Numbered from the stretch's first letter, positions 1 through 12,160 are shown. The stretch: 64,000 nt of DNA from Lumbricus terrestris (GCA_949752735.1 OX457037.1:35980371-36044370), one strand, 5' to 3'. The notes: a model not told the origin generated them from the letters alone. A program made the numbers and translations.

Positions 1-520
1 ACCGGTCTAGACTATCCAGGGGGATGAATCCCCTTTTTTGAAAAAAGCCTATAATTGAAAAACTTGTGCTCTAATCAAAATTTGAAGTGACTCTAATTGT
101 TTTAAGTGTCAATGTTCAGAGAAAGGCAACTCGAATTTATTTAATGACTCAAAGAGTGTTTTTAAGTGTTTTAAAAGTTTTAAGTGCTCTAAAACCAAAG
201 CCAAAAAATTATCTAGTAGGAATAAAAATACCTGTTAGTGTCATTGTTCAAAACATAGCAGATGAAAATTAATTTGCAAAAAAAACACACACGGAAGTGG
301 CTTTTTCGACTTTTCTTCATTTGGGGGATACGATTAATACGGGGGATACTCTATTTTGTGACACCTTCCCTGTTGTCTTCTGTCCAGGCCTTATGTTTCA
401 TCTCTTTGTATGCCATTTTGTGTTTGTGTGAGTGGTTGACCTGAGCTAGAGTTTAAGCAGAAAGCTCAGCTGAAAGTCTATCTGGTTACAAGTGAATTAA
501 TATTTTGATGGACTCCATTA

Positions 521-577
<57 letters not shown>

Positions 578-798
578 TACTCATATCTCGTATAAAATTG
601 TTGTAGGCACATTTCTCTGTTGTCATTCCTTTAGCACAGGAGGAATGTTTAGTTGCATAGATAAATGTCATTAAGGCTACATTTAAGTTAAGAATAAGAA
701 GAAAAGCAGTACTTTGAGCTAGGTAGTCCCGAGGGCCTGCCTTAGGGATGAAGGGCAAAGGACTGCATTTTTGTGGGCTTGCCATATGTGAGTGGGTA
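1..798. other. Non-coding start of window
   Basis: No gene is supported here. The short frames at the left edge are AT-rich and have no recognisable domain. The only clear structure is a trinucleotide repeat near 521-577. Confidence 0.6.
521..577. repeat. (ATG)n microsatellite
   Basis: An uninterrupted ATG trinucleotide repeat of about 19 units. The poly-serine frame read from the minus strand is an artefact of this repeat. Confidence 0.95.
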
Positions 799-806
799 AT
801 TATCAA

Positions 807-1051
807 CAGGGTCGGATACAGAAATTTTCTAAGAGGTGGGTGGGCAAAAGTTTTGGTGATCTTTAACAGAAAAAATCTAATGACCTTTTTTAGTCATCAG
901 TCGTCTGGTCGATGTAATCTCTGCAAGCAACAATAATATATACTATGACCTCTCTAGAGTCTCTAGTTGTCGTATCCTGCTTTTATCTCCCGCTGCATGG
1001 ATTTAATGCTTGTTGGCCATGGCCGGATTGGCCCGCCTGGATCCACCTCTA
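807..1051 (-). mobile_element. hAT-type MITE, family A, copy 1
   Basis: A 245-bp non-autonomous element. Its left end reads CAGGGTCGGATAC and the reverse complement of its right end reads TAGAGGTGGATCC. It is flanked by a perfect 8-bp direct repeat, ATTATCAA (799-806 and 1052-1059), the duplication length of hAT elements. Its reverse complement shares long stretches with the element at 39501-39822, including GGGCCAATCCGGCCATG and ATGCAGCGGGAGA, so the two are one family. There is no coding capacity. Confidence 0.85.
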
Positions 1052-1160
1052 ATTATCAATCTCACTCTCTCACTGTGTGATCTTTCCATGGACGATGTAT
1101 AGTCAATGTGTGGCGTTTCAGCCACAAGACAATGTTCGTTACGAGAAACACCGATCGGCT

Positions 1161-1490
1161 GCCTTGTTAAACTGAGCTGGAAACAAGGCCGGAGCAACGG
1201 TTACGCTCTTAAAGCAGCCAAACCGTGTATTTAGACTCATTTTAGGTAAGGCGTACTTTCCCCTGATAAATAATTCTAGGTCTGTCCTGTAGGTTAAAAT
1301 TATGTACGTATATGCGCTACGGTATATGCGCTAGAAAACAACGTCCGCTAGCGTAATGCCTGTAGAACTAAGCTGGAAGCAGGCGAGAGCGATATCAATG
1401 GTTACACGCTGAAAATAGCCCAATTTACGCTTAAAAACCCCATAGGTAAGATTAGATTTAATTCCATAATTAATGCTAGGTAGGTCCAAT
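1161..1490. repeat. Two diverged ~197-bp tandem units
   Basis: Segments starting near 1161 and 1358 align through GAGCTGGAAACAAGG versus AAGCTGGAAGCAGG, then GGTTACGCTC versus GGTTACACGC, and end in similar CTAGGT words. They look like an old tandem duplication lying just left of the CpG-rich block. Confidence 0.5.
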
Positions 1491-3539
1491 AACTTTAATT
1501 TAGGGCGTAAAGGACGGCGAAGTCGTTTGGGAAGCGATAGAAAGAAACCCGGTGACGATCGGACAAGAACTGGATTTTTGGCGAATTAATAACGGTTTTT
1601 CTATACGGAAGACCGATTGTTGATTTTATGCCAAACCATAGTGTGCAAACAGCGATATTCCGGTGGAATAAAGCCTGCCACACGGTGTTCTGCTATATAT
1701 GTGGAGTAATGGCGATTACTCCATGGTCAATGAGCATCAACTCTGTTCTTCTCATTGATCTCTACGCAGCCCAGACACGTTGAATTGACATTGCTACGTT
1801 GGTTTGTTGGTGTCCAAACGATTCCTGGTGAATTTGAAGAGAAATATTGTGTTTTGAGCGAATCCGCACCCGCGGAGGTTATACGTTACCTGCGGTGACG
1901 ATCGAGCGGCGGCCGACTGGGCATCGCCCCGCTACGACGCACCAGGGAGAGTTGGTGGTGGCTCATCCCGTCTTACTTGTGACTGTCTCCTGGCATTTAG
2001 TGCTGTGTTGAAAATCAGACCCGCTGAGTGCTTGCAGCGTTAAAGAAAGCAGTTTTACCGCACCGTCTGATCGAGGCTCCGGCGTCGTATAGGCCTCGGT
2101 ATCCTATCCGCCACGAGCCCGTCAGCTCACCATACATATTGAACTGATCCGAGGTGTCAAGCAGTTCTCATTGTCCCTGGTGTCTTTTGAAGTATCGACT
2201 TTGTGCGCTAATCCTCGGTGAACCCGGAAAGACAAACGGCTCTTTTACACCGTGAGACAGATTGCCTTGTACGAGTGGCATAGCACTGGAATTGTTACCC
2301 TTGGCGGCCCGCGTCGGTTGATCTGCACGGCCGGCCAAGGCGAGCGCGCAACCGTAGATAAGCGGTAAGGCCTCGTCTGTTGAACTTGAGTCACCTGGAC
2401 CTTCGCAGTTATCAGACCGACGATTCCTCGCTCGTGTCGATTTATCACGTCGGTGTAGAACGCCAGAGAGGTTTTCTGCATATAATATAGCGTATACATT
2501 TCGACCCAGCATCTGCTGCTGAGCGACGGGTCCGGTCTCGTAGGACTCAGCCCCCTACGGACCTCGGCCACGCCCACGCCAGCGAGCGCCTCGCCGCCTG
2601 TGCGGTTAAAATATCCGGGTTAGGGTGAAACCCGCCAAGCTACAGAGACGCTTCGGCTCTACGGTCCGGAGAAGAATACTGGTTACCTTTCTGCCTACGA
2701 TTGGAAAGCGGTGTTGGTGACTGCGGTGAAAGCTTCCACACCGTCTGGCGCATCTCGTTTGGACACCGTCCGCCCCGGACGTGCGTCATCCAGTGACGCG
2801 GGCGCTGCCCGGTCAACCGACGCCTCGTGCGCCAGTGAATATTTCGTCATTCCAGCTTGGTCGTGAACGTGAATTCGGATTCAGTGGTACCTTGAAAGCG
2901 ATAAACCGTGATCGTTTGGTTGTTGATTAGCCTAGGATCGCGCGGTGTATTGAGGGCTCAAAGTTCGTCGCGCCTTCTATTCCCCGCGTGGCCGGCCGCC
3001 AGCAACGAGTCTTTGGGTGCCGCGCATTCCGCCGAAGCAGAATGCGTGGAGCCCATTGCCAGTAAATACATCCAGTGAGTGACATACTGAAGAAGAGTGC
3101 AAAGAAATACCGTGATACCTATATCTTGCCGCCGGCGAGATCTAACGATAAGTTTACCCGTAAGCAGCCGGGTAGAGGCGACAGTAAGTAAGGGTGCAGC
3201 CCCCTTAATTCTGTCAAAGCGTAGTGTACCAGAACGCAGTTCGGTCGAGCAAATGCTCGGCTGACGCGTAATTTACAGTTACCGATTAGATACTAGGGTG
3301 AAGCACGCACTTTCGACTCTTCGGCGAGAGGTCGGTTCAGCTCCCGCAGAGACATCTACTCCAAGTCCTAGTGTCGGTCAGTGGCCTACTCGGTGGAATT
3401 TGACTCTACAGTGGTGAAACCGGCATCAGACCGTGCGCCGCATACGATTTGCCCGTGAAAGTGTCAAGAGAACTGGTCTAGCTCGCCGCGTTTGGGAGTT
3501 AGAGGCATATTTGTGATTTCATCGGCGCCCGCCGAAGAC

Positions 3540-4830
3540 CGAGCGTTCGCCGCGACGAAGCTCGCGCTCACCGGACAGCTTTGCCATTCGTTGTCCGATT
3601 CGTTCAATCTTGGTGTCGGATTGTTCGTCTCATTGAGAGAAACATCTTACCTGTGGAGACCTAGTCAGTGACGGCTACGGTTTCGACGGTAGAGGTGCGC
3701 AAACTTGGTTTCCCGGTCCTACGCGTAACATCGCAGAGACCAGCATCGAAGACCAGCATCGCTAAGCCAGCGACGGCCGGCAATAAAAGTGTCAACGTGA
3801 ATAACTTTGTATCCTGTGGTCCAATCGCTTCGATCTAAGCGACAACCTCGTTCATCTTGACGAGTAGAAGACTTTTCCTGTTGAGAGTTTGGCAGCATCT
3901 GTTACGGTTTCAACGGTATAGTCTGAAGGAAACGCCTCGCGCGTGAAAAGGACTTGCCGACGCGAAGTTTGATTCCCCGGTCTCTCGCGTGGTGCAGCGA
4001 AGACCGGCCGCGTTTTCAGCGCCTTTGCCATCTGTCGTCCGATTCGTTCAATCTTGGTGTCCTATTGTTCGTCTCGACGAGAAGAATACTTTACCTGTGA
4101 AGAGTTAGTCAGTGACGGTTACGGCTTCAACGGTAGAAGCGCGCAAACTTGTTTTCCCCGGCCTTCGCCTAGCGAATACAGGCCAGCAACGCGAGACCGA
4201 GCGACCGCTGAGAGAGGTCGAGGCTTACCGGACAACTTTGTCAATCCTAGTCCGATCTACGTAAACTTGGTGTCAAACTGTTCGTCTGGTCTGTGCGAAC
4301 ATCTTACCTGTTGAGAGTTAACGAGTGTGAGTGAGTGTATAGACGGTATTAACTCGCGAAGAGTTTCTCCCGGTCTTTGGCCGAACGCACGTTTTCCCTC
4401 GCGTACGGCCAGCGGCGCCGCCCTAGCGAGCGACCGCCCCGTACAGGTCTGTGTTGGAGACCCGCGGCTCCATACGCCCGCGACTGTATGAAATTGTAAA
4501 CTTGGCTCTTTCGAATATCTTTACTTTCACCTACTGGTCTTTGCGTCGACCGAGTAGCAGGGTCGTGAGTGTTCGCTTAGCCGTGCCGGCTTGTATTTGT
4601 ACGTGTTGGTTGAAGTCCATTCAAGGCCGAAAGCGTATCGGTCGAGAGAGTGTAACTTTGTTATTTGTGGACCGATCTTTACAAAGTTGGTGTCAGATTG
4701 AACGTCACGCCGAGTTCTATCTGGTATACGTGTCAGTGAGTTACCTGTATCGTGAAAAGGGCTTCGGAAGGCACTTCATAAGCCGTCGCCCGTGTATTTT
4801 CCCTTGTGTACGTATCTTTGCCAGTCTCGA
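3540..4830. repeat. Diverged ~215-bp tandem repeats
   Basis: Units begin near 3580, 3800, 4021, 4233, about 4450 (weak) and 4650. The shared core reads CCGATTCGTTCAATCTTGG, then TTGTTCGTCT, then TTACCTGT and GAGAGTTAGTCAGTGACGG followed by TTCAACGGTAG. Copies 1 and 3 are the closest; the fifth is poor. Such subrepeats are typical of spacers and satellites. No open frame follows the period. Confidence 0.75.
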
Positions 4831-5432
4831 TTCGATCTGGTCCGCGCTGAGCAGATCGACACCAAGACGACCGTGACTGTAACGCCAGTGTGAGAGTATC
4901 CTTGGTGGATTAAACGGTGAAGGCTTGACAAGCTTTACTTCGCCAAAGCTACGGTTTTCCCCGCCCGGTCGAGGAATTCGTAGTCGCAAAGTTAGGGTTA
5001 AACGTAGCTGCCCTAACCGCTCCCTGTAGTTTACGCAGCGTGTCCCGGTTCCATAAGTCATAAGTTAATTTAGTTAAGGAAGTGTGTACCCCTTAGCTAA
5101 TTTTTAAGCCCCCTATACGGGAGCGATGCTGGTCTGTGGACGATAAACGCGAACCAGAAGCGGTACAAAGTCAGAGATCGTTGACGCCTGTTGCGGCGAA
5201 AGAGTCGACAGTCCCGAGTACGAGTGTGCGCCTTCCCTGTGGGATAGCGCGGAGTTGAGAGAGAAACAAGTACGCGAGCGCCTGGCAAGCGCCGTAGTCG
5301 GTTAACTTCGCTGTTGCGCGAATCGTGAAATAGTTTCGCTTCCCAGCGAACTATACGGGTGGTCTCCCTAAAGGCCTGGTACCAGAAAAACATATACGAA
5401 GAATTTGACTGTCCTGTGGCGGACAAAGGACA

Positions 5433-5960
5433 ATGGTAGTGGCACAGTACAGAGTAGGGTTGAATCCCCTAGAGTGGAGTTGGTGTCGCCTTCTATGGCC
5501 GACCTCATGGCAGCGCCAGGTATTACCTGTTGGAAGTGACGGCGCGTCGGGGGCTCGGTGTAGCATGGTGCGAAAGAGAACAGATCATGCGGAGGAGAAG
5601 GCGAAGTTGGCAGTGGCGAAAAGGAGCTCTAAGCGAGGGACCTCTGCCCGAAGAGTGAACCCTGTTTCGAGGATTGGCCATCCTGGAGCTCGGGATGTTA
5701 CCCCCAAGGTGACCGCAGGCGGGGCAGCATCAGGATCCGACGCTACAGAGCTATACACCTTGTTCCGAGCCTCTTTGCCGAGACGTTCTTCTCCGGTGGC
5801 ACAGATGCGAGTAGAGGAGATGACCGATGGGTCAGATTACGAGGCAAGGCACCGTGTTGCCCGCGAGCGGACCGATGAGCGTTACAAATGTACTCATTTG
5901 AGTAGAGTTAACAAGGGTGCAGAATGCAGATGGAGAATTTCTGCCATGACGGGGATTTGA
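5433..5960 (+). CDS. Basic 175-residue ORF, unrecognised
   Basis: This is the longest open frame in the CpG-rich block. From an internal Met (MVRKRTDHAEEKAK) the product is rich in Arg, Lys and Ser, as in N-terminal regions of retrotransposon ORF1 or gag-like proteins, but I see no zinc knuckle, protease or RT motif. The stop codon nearly coincides with the abrupt fall in GC content. It may be a truncated element ORF, or chance, since GC-rich sequence has few stop codons. No function is assigned. Confidence 0.2.
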   Translation: MVVAQYRVGLNPLEWSWCRLLWPTSWQRQVLPVGSDGASGARCSMVRKRTDHAEEKAKLAVAKRSSKRGTSARRVNPVSRIGHPGARDVTPKVTAGGAASGSDATELYTLFRASLPRRSSPVAQMRVEEMTDGSDYEARHRVARERTDERYKCTHLSRVNKGAECRWRISAMTGI

Positions 5961-5965
5961 CCCTC

Positions 5966-7057
5966 AGCCTTTTAGGTAAAAACCGAAGAAAATAAAAAAT
6001 GATAAAAAACGGAAACAGACAATAATTTGCCTTTGCTACATCTGGAACTTCATTTTAAGCTTGAAAACCTTGCTTATGCAATTTTATCTTAATCTGCATA
6101 TAACACAACTTTATTATTAGGCCAAATTAAATTTAAAATTAAATTAATTGGTAAAAGTAAGCCTTACATTAATCTACCACAGTTATTTTTTCTCATAACT
6201 GGAATGGGTTTAATATGAAATTCAGAAAATTAAAGGTATTGAAATCTTTTCAAATTTAAATTGTAAACATAAGTCCACATAAGTTCATGCTGATCGACAT
6301 AACACAATTAAAATCTAATCAGAAGCAAAGACCGTAGTTGTGTACTAATTATATATTGCACATTTGTACTTAAAATTGTTACTTATAAATATTAATTATA
6401 GGCCCAAGAATTTTATATAAAAATAACTTTTACAAATTTCATTTCTTGTATGGACCTACTTATAATACTACATGTAGGCTATTTCTCAAATGATGACTCA
6501 CACAATTACATAATGACACTATAATAGTTAGCTTAATCCTTGAGACAACGGTGAAAACGTATGGAATATCAGACAAAAATTAAATTAAGGAAAATAATAA
6601 TGGATAGTAAATAAATAAATAAAGTTATATAATAAATGAAAAAAAACCGATAAAAAAACCATGCGAAAAATAAAAAACGAAAAAACCACGTTTTTGGGGA
6701 AAGAATAAAAAACGGAAAAAAACGTTTTTTACAACTATGGGCGACGCTGTCCAGTCAACTCTCGCAGAGTGCAGTGACCACTTCATGTTGGAGTAAGACT
6801 CGGAAGATTTCTGTCACGCTTTCAGTTTGTATATTATCTGTACGTTTGGTTGACTGTCACAAATATACCCACACATTAGAATCAACACCGGTACTAATTT
6901 CCTTTTATGGTTTCTTCATCTGCTAATGTTGGCTCTCAATCTCTGCTGCATTGTGAATCGGACCAATGTGTCAATCTTAACAGCAGTTTAAGACTGTAGA
7001 CAATCTATTTACATGCATAATGGTATTGAGGGGAGAAGTGCAATTGATCCTCTAATG
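5966..7057. other. AT-rich non-coding segment
   Basis: This is A-rich sequence with many AAAAAACG words and no credible gene. Its right part (6550-6735) belongs to a dispersed AT-rich family also seen near 35490, 35816 and 63770. Confidence 0.5.
6550..6735 (+). repeat. Dispersed AT-rich repeat, copy 1
   Basis: It starts GGAATATCAGACAAAAATTA, passes through a CAGTAAATAAA-like word (here ATAGTAAATAAATAAA) and ends in a TTTTTTACAA word. The same order of words occurs at 35490-35573, 35816-35950 and, inverted, near 63765-63905. It is probably the end of an uncharacterised element. Confidence 0.55.
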
Positions 7058-7368
7058 CAGTGGTTCCCAACCTTTTTTTTTACTACAGGGCCACTTTTTC
7101 TAAGTTGAAGGACATTAGGGGTCCATAAGGCTAAAATTTAATTAACTAAAGGCATATAAAATTCTTATAATTGATTCAAAATAGTATGTTTGGTGTTATT
7201 TATTGAAGTCAATATAAAATAATTTGTGATAGAAAATAATTATGTGCTCTATCCTGTCCAAATTGTTGATTTTTTCATATATTTTTGTTAATTCTTTGAG
7301 AGATGAAGGCCATTTTTTAGGCTTGGCGGGCCACTTTTGGCCCGCGGGCCACGGGTTGGGAACCGCTG
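7058..7368 (+). mobile_element. hAT-type MITE, family B
   Basis: A 311-bp element. It begins CAGTGGTTCCCAACC and ends GGTTGGGAACCGCTG, near-perfect terminal inverted repeats of the Charlie-like hAT kind. A perfect 8-bp duplication, CTCTAATG, flanks it (7050-7057 and 7369-7376). The interior is AT-rich and non-coding. Confidence 0.93.
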
Positions 7369-7670
7369 CTCTAATGTAATGTGAAAATATAAACAGCCTT
7401 TGGAGGTCCGCTCAGATATGCAGTTAAGGCACACTAGATAATCTTAGTCTGTCTTTTTAAAACTGTTTGTTTAACTGATTATAATCAAACTAAATATCCA
7501 GTGTGGAGAGAGTGTACACAGAATAATATCCAGTGTGGGAGAGTAGCCTATTATACACGAAGTGTTTCAGCTTATCCAAGTTATCTTCCCATTTTGCGTA
7601 GACAGAGTAGAGTCGTAAGTACCAATACCGACTCGACCTTGGACTTAACATTATAAGTACTGCCGTCTTT

Positions 7671-7815
7671 GTTGTCTTAGGAGCAACCGCATCATGTGCG
7701 TTTCTTATGGATGTTGTCTTAGGAGCAACCGCATCATATGCGTTTTCTATGGATGTTGTCTTAGGAGCAACCGCATCATGTGCGTTTCTTATGGATGTTG
7801 TCTTAGGAGCAAACG
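7671..7815 (+). repeat. 42-bp minisatellite, ~3.4 units
   Basis: Units starting at 7671, 7713, 7755 and 7797 share GTTGTCTTAGGAGCAACCGC. Because 42 is a multiple of three, the repeat keeps all frames open and produces repetitive peptides on both strands. The long minus-strand ORF across it is therefore not evidence for a gene. Confidence 0.9.
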
Positions 7816-7979
7816 TTGTTGTTCTCGTCTTGAATTTAATATTCATGTGACAACGAATGATGTGCGAAATTCCACACCGCTCTGACTCGTGCCGGCACCT
7901 CTCGCAGCTCTGATGCTTTGGCTCCTTCTGCGAGCCAGGCCGATGACCAGTTTCCTGTTGAGCTGCTCTTTGGAGAGAA

Positions 7980-8994
7980 TATGTATCTTGGTACATGTAC
8001 TTATTTGTGTGTGCACGCGCATGTGGTGTGTGTTAGTATGTGCATATGGTGTACGTGTGCATGTGAGGCGTGTGAGTGTGCAGTGCTTGTGGTGCGTACC
8101 AAGTATGTCTATCTGTTTGTGTGTGTTGGTGCATGCATGTGTGCATGTAGGTGTGCTGTCTGAACTTTGCTGAGAGCGTTGAGTCAGTAGTGAAGTGAAT
8201 GTATTGAAAATTGAGGCTATTATTGACTACAAAATTTGTAATTGAATGATCTTACAAATTGAACTTCGAGTAATTTATTGAAATAGATTACTGTACAGAG
8301 AACATGAAAGGCTGTTTTAAATATAGTCAGCAGGTTAGTTACTACTTTCTTTCTACAAAAACTGCAATCTGTTTGAATATTGTAATAACAGTTAATTTTG
8401 TCGTCATCTTTGACTCTTCATCAGCATTAATCTTAAATGCAAAATAATATTTTATATAATAAACTAGTTTATAAAAAAAATTAAATTATTAAATTAAATT
8501 AAAAAATTATAAGATAGTTTTATAATTATAATAGTCTACTCAGATGACTTAAGTTGCTAATAATTAACGATTGCATATATATATATACAGTCTGTGATAT
8601 TTTTATATGATTACTTCTATTATAATTTTGAATTATGATTATGGTGAAGTTATTAGATTACATGTAGATTGGCCAGTACTTCGGTAGTAGAATGTTTAAA
8701 ATCATATAGGCAGTCTTTATTTACCGGTATTCTCTCTGAGTCACGAACGGCATAAACCTCGATTTAATCTCTTAGTTGAGAGATTTGCACGGCTTCTTTC
8801 ATTTAGACTTTCCTCTGGACCATCCGTAAATCTAGATTAGACTTCGTTGATCTAATGGAACTCTTCGCAAATGAGTATCTAGCTTCTACGCATCCACCAC
8901 TAAGACATCAACTAAGATCCAAAATTGTGAAGTATTTCTTTATAGTACCGATAATTGTAGTTAGAAATTTGAATAATGCCACCAATCAGTACTT
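7980..8994. other. Non-coding, GT-rich then AT-rich
   Basis: A GT-rich purine-pyrimidine stretch (about 7990-8165) is followed by AT-rich sequence with a short TA run near 8577. No gene is supported. Confidence 0.5.
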
Positions 8995-9330
8995 GTTTCA
9001 ATCAATCAATCAGTCTTTTATTGACTTAACAACAACAGAAATCTCTGGTAAACTTAGAAATGAAACACAACAAAAAGTTCGAGATATTTGCAGATGTCGT
9101 CAACAGGACAACCCAAAAGTGATAGATCTAAGAAAATCCGCTAATTTTTACAGAGCAGTCCCTTTTTCATTCATGTAGGCTAGTTTAATTATAGATGGCT
9201 AAACAAGTTGTTTTGATCGATCTGATTATAAACGTATATGTGATTATAAACGTACACAAACCTAACTGACATTGTTTGGACTAAATCATAGTCAATCATT
9301 GTCAAACAACTGAAGCAACTGCAGATGTTG
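8995..9330 (-). mobile_element. LINE-like 3' end, uninterrupted copy
   Basis: Read on the minus strand, this ends in an (ATTG)n tail, visible on the plus strand as CAATCAATCAATCAG. It aligns with 14925-15400 across more than 300 bp, including the words AACAACAACAGAAATCTC and CTAACTGACATTG. It is the uninterrupted version of the locus that carries a MITE at 14964-15160. The reverse transcriptase itself is not visible. Confidence 0.6.
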
Positions 9331-10705
9331 AAGCTGGATAAAGTTATTTTAAGCCTGAAATAGAACTATCCATGGTGAGTGTATTAAGTTCTTAATAAAA
9401 GTTCCATATTTCCGAAAGTGACCATTATTTGTATATAAATTTAACAACCTCGGAAAATGCTAAAATAATTTGACAACCTAAACTACGGTTCAACCGAATA
9501 CCATTTTTGAACAGAACATTCGTCAATCAGGAAACTTTGCTAAGTTGACTAGAATGGCCATCACTGATCAGGCTCACGCATACACGTAGAACCAAGAAAA
9601 AAACTGGAAAACTTCAGACTAATTGACAGAATATTTATAGATCCCAGAATATTTATAAATACTGCAGTAGGCCTACAGCTGTGTAGAGAATTGAGGATGA
9701 GGAGCGACAATGGGGTAATATGATCAGCCACCGATGTTGGTTGTCTCCGTTGTCTCCTATAGCCATCCAGCATTTCCTCAAAGGGGAAAGATGAGACAGC
9801 GTCCGGAAATCCCTTTGAGCCACCAGACAGGCAGGCTTATTTGCCACCCCCTTTGGCCAGTATAAAGTTGAGACATTCTGTGATTTCCGGTGTCTCTCTT
9901 TAGACTCTTTTCACCGTTAATCCTGTGGTTCCGGGTTCTGGTATATTATGGCAGCCGGTTTTGCAAAGGTCTGCTATCTGAAGCCTGACTGTCCACGGAA
10001 ATTTGCCAAGGCTCCTGGGTTCTTCCAGATAAGAGACTGTCCAAGGTAGCTCAGTCTGTATATTTGTGGAAACCAGCAGAGCTTTTTTTAGCATGTAGTT
10101 GTAAGCTTACGTGAAATATGCAGTTCTAAATGGATTGTTTTGTGTAGTCGAAGAACCTTTTATGTATGTGCAGTGAAAATTGGTAAAAAAGGTCATTGCC
10201 TCTGATTGGGAGTGATTTACCACGAAGGATAGGAATGGAAAGAGGGGTCGTGCATTTCTAAAAATTTCTTTAAAATGCCATGGAAACCGGGTATGGGTAA
10301 CTAACTAATGGATGTGAATCCTAATTGATCAGAAAGTTTTAACTCATTCTAATTGATTAAGTTTTGTGAGATTATGTTAAGAACGAAATAACAACTGTGT
10401 TGCGTCACACTATACTTGATTCAGCCAATGTGTGGGAAAAGAAGATTTCTTAACTTGCCTCCATGATATTGTTATTCCAACAAGGAAACTATGCGAGCTG
10501 AAGTGACTAAGTAACTTTCTGCTATAACTTGATGACATTCTCTGATTAAAATTTGACAAATACATGAAGCTCAACAAAATTATCATGTTGTAATTAATAT
10601 TGCTAATTGATTAGCTGCTAGTTATTCTGATTTGAGTCAATTAGCTACAAGATTTTCCCAATTCTGAACTTTTATATATTGACAGTGTATAATTTGTATA
10701 TATGT
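9331..10705. other. Non-coding interval
   Basis: No gene, RNA or element with clear ends was found. The overlapping short minus-strand frames near 9560-10094 show no domain. Confidence 0.45.
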
Positions 10706-10994
10706 ACACATGCATGTATGTATGTATGTATGTATGTTTGTATGTATGTATGTATGTATGTATGTATGTGTGTGTGTGTGTGTGTATGTATGTACATGTA
10801 TGTACGTGTGTATGTGTGTATGTGAGTATGTATGTATGTATGTATGTTTGTATGTATGTATGTATGTATGTATGTATGTATGTATGTATGTATGTGTGTG
10901 TGTGTATGTATGTACATGTATGTACGTGTGTATGTGTGTATGTGAGTATGTATGTATGTATGTATGTATGTATGTATGTATGTATGTATGTATG

Positions 10995-11025
<31 letters not shown>

Positions 11026-11172
11026 TATGCATGTATGTAATATGCATGTATGTATGTATATATGTACACATGCAGGTATGTATGCATGTATGTACGTATG
11101 TGTGTGTATGTATGTACATGTATGTATGTATGTACATGTGTATGTGTGTATGTGAGTGTGTATGTGAGTATG

Positions 11173-11203
<31 letters not shown>

Positions 11204-11290
11204 TATGCATGTATGTATGGATGTATGTATGTATGTATGTACCGGTATGTATGTACATGTATGCCATTGTATGTTTGAATGAATGCATGC
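10706..11290. repeat. Long (TATG)n microsatellite
   Basis: About 570 bp of TATG tetranucleotides with interspersed TG and TACATG variants and larger duplicated blocks (around 10790 and 10905). All YVCM or YIHT frames here are products of the repeat and not genes. Confidence 0.97.
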
Positions 11291-11804
11291 ATGAACGTTT
11301 GCATGTTTATATAGCGCATTTGAGATCTTCACAAAAGCAGTGAACTGAGGCCATTGAAGCGTTCTATCTATAAATCATTTGGCCGTGAGCTCAACAGATA
11401 ATTCAAATGTTAGGCTTCCTCTGACCAACCATTTGCCCATAAATCAACGTCAAAGACACATTTAGCTTTCAGTCTGTTTTAGAATAGTTACTGTGTAATC
11501 TGGCATGGTACTCAGCAATTTATTAAGTAGAAAAGTTGCTTTCATAGTTGATTGGCATACATTCTATGCAATGCAATGGCAATAATTGTAATAATGTGTG
11601 TATACTCCTGAAGCCGTGAACACAGGCATAGTATGAGACTCGCACGAGGGTTTTGCATCTGGAGAAGTGCAATGCAAGGAGGGCTATCATGTCTGTGTTA
11701 AAGTTTCTTTGAATCAATAAGCATAGAATCTTTTATGCCTCTTCAAGGCGTAGTGTTTGATTAAGTGCTAAAGTGGATTTGTGGATAATAATAATTTGAT
11801 AAAA
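11291..11804. other. Non-coding, LINE-tail trace
   Basis: A TTTATATAGCGCATTT string near 11306 resembles the shared LINE 3' tail found elsewhere in the window. No gene is visible. Confidence 0.4.
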
Positions 11805-12115
11805 ACCAAATATATATATATATATATAATATATAAGCATATTGTTTGTTCAGTTTGTTCAGAAAAAGATTAGAAATATATTTAGATTATAATTATTATG
11901 ACATCTCTGAGTCTCTTGCACTGATAGTATACCTCTGATTGGTGAGCTCTGCAAGAGAAGATATATATATATATATATATATTTATATATGAATTTATAG
12001 ATATATAATGCAATATGGTCTGATGCAATACGTGAATGTTATTATACATATATAAATTATATATATAAATTATATATATATATAATTTGCATACATATAT
12101 ATAAATTATATATAT

Positions 12116-12156
<41 letters not shown>

Positions 12157-12160
12157 CGTA
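11805..12160. repeat. (TA)n-rich tracts
   Basis: Several TA dinucleotide runs with AATTATATATA units (11808-11835, 11960-11990, 12045-12152). The sequence is simple and non-coding. Confidence 0.9.

Larger units (their letters stand above)
1850..5965. other. CpG-rich block of unknown origin
   Basis: About 4.1 kb of clearly GC- and CpG-rich sequence interrupts an AT-rich, CpG-poor locus. The right edge is sharp near 5965. The texture, with many CG dinucleotides and diverged subrepeats, resembles an rDNA intergenic or transcribed spacer or the long 5' region of a retrotransposon. A short rRNA-like string, CAGACCCGCTGAG near 2018, is not followed by other conserved 18S, 5.8S or 28S blocks, so I do not call an rRNA gene. 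Transfer of a foreign segment is also possible. Function is unknown. Confidence 0.55.

Noticed and set aside
2010..2060. Start of a 28S rRNA gene (CAGACCCGCTGAG)
   Set aside because: Only about a dozen bases match; no other conserved rRNA block follows, so an rRNA gene cannot be supported.
4054..5566. Overlapping frames on both strands in the CpG-rich block
   Set aside because: GC-rich sequence is poor in stop codons; the frames overlap each other and show no domain or consistent codon pattern.
7671..7815. CRISPR-like direct repeats (also 43717-43801)
   Set aside because: The repeats are contiguous minisatellites without unique spacers, in a eukaryotic context.
10637..11332. Long overlapping frames rich in Tyr-Ile-His-Thr or Tyr-Val-Cys-Met
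   Set aside because: They are translations of the (TATG)n microsatellite and are open in several frames on both strands at once.
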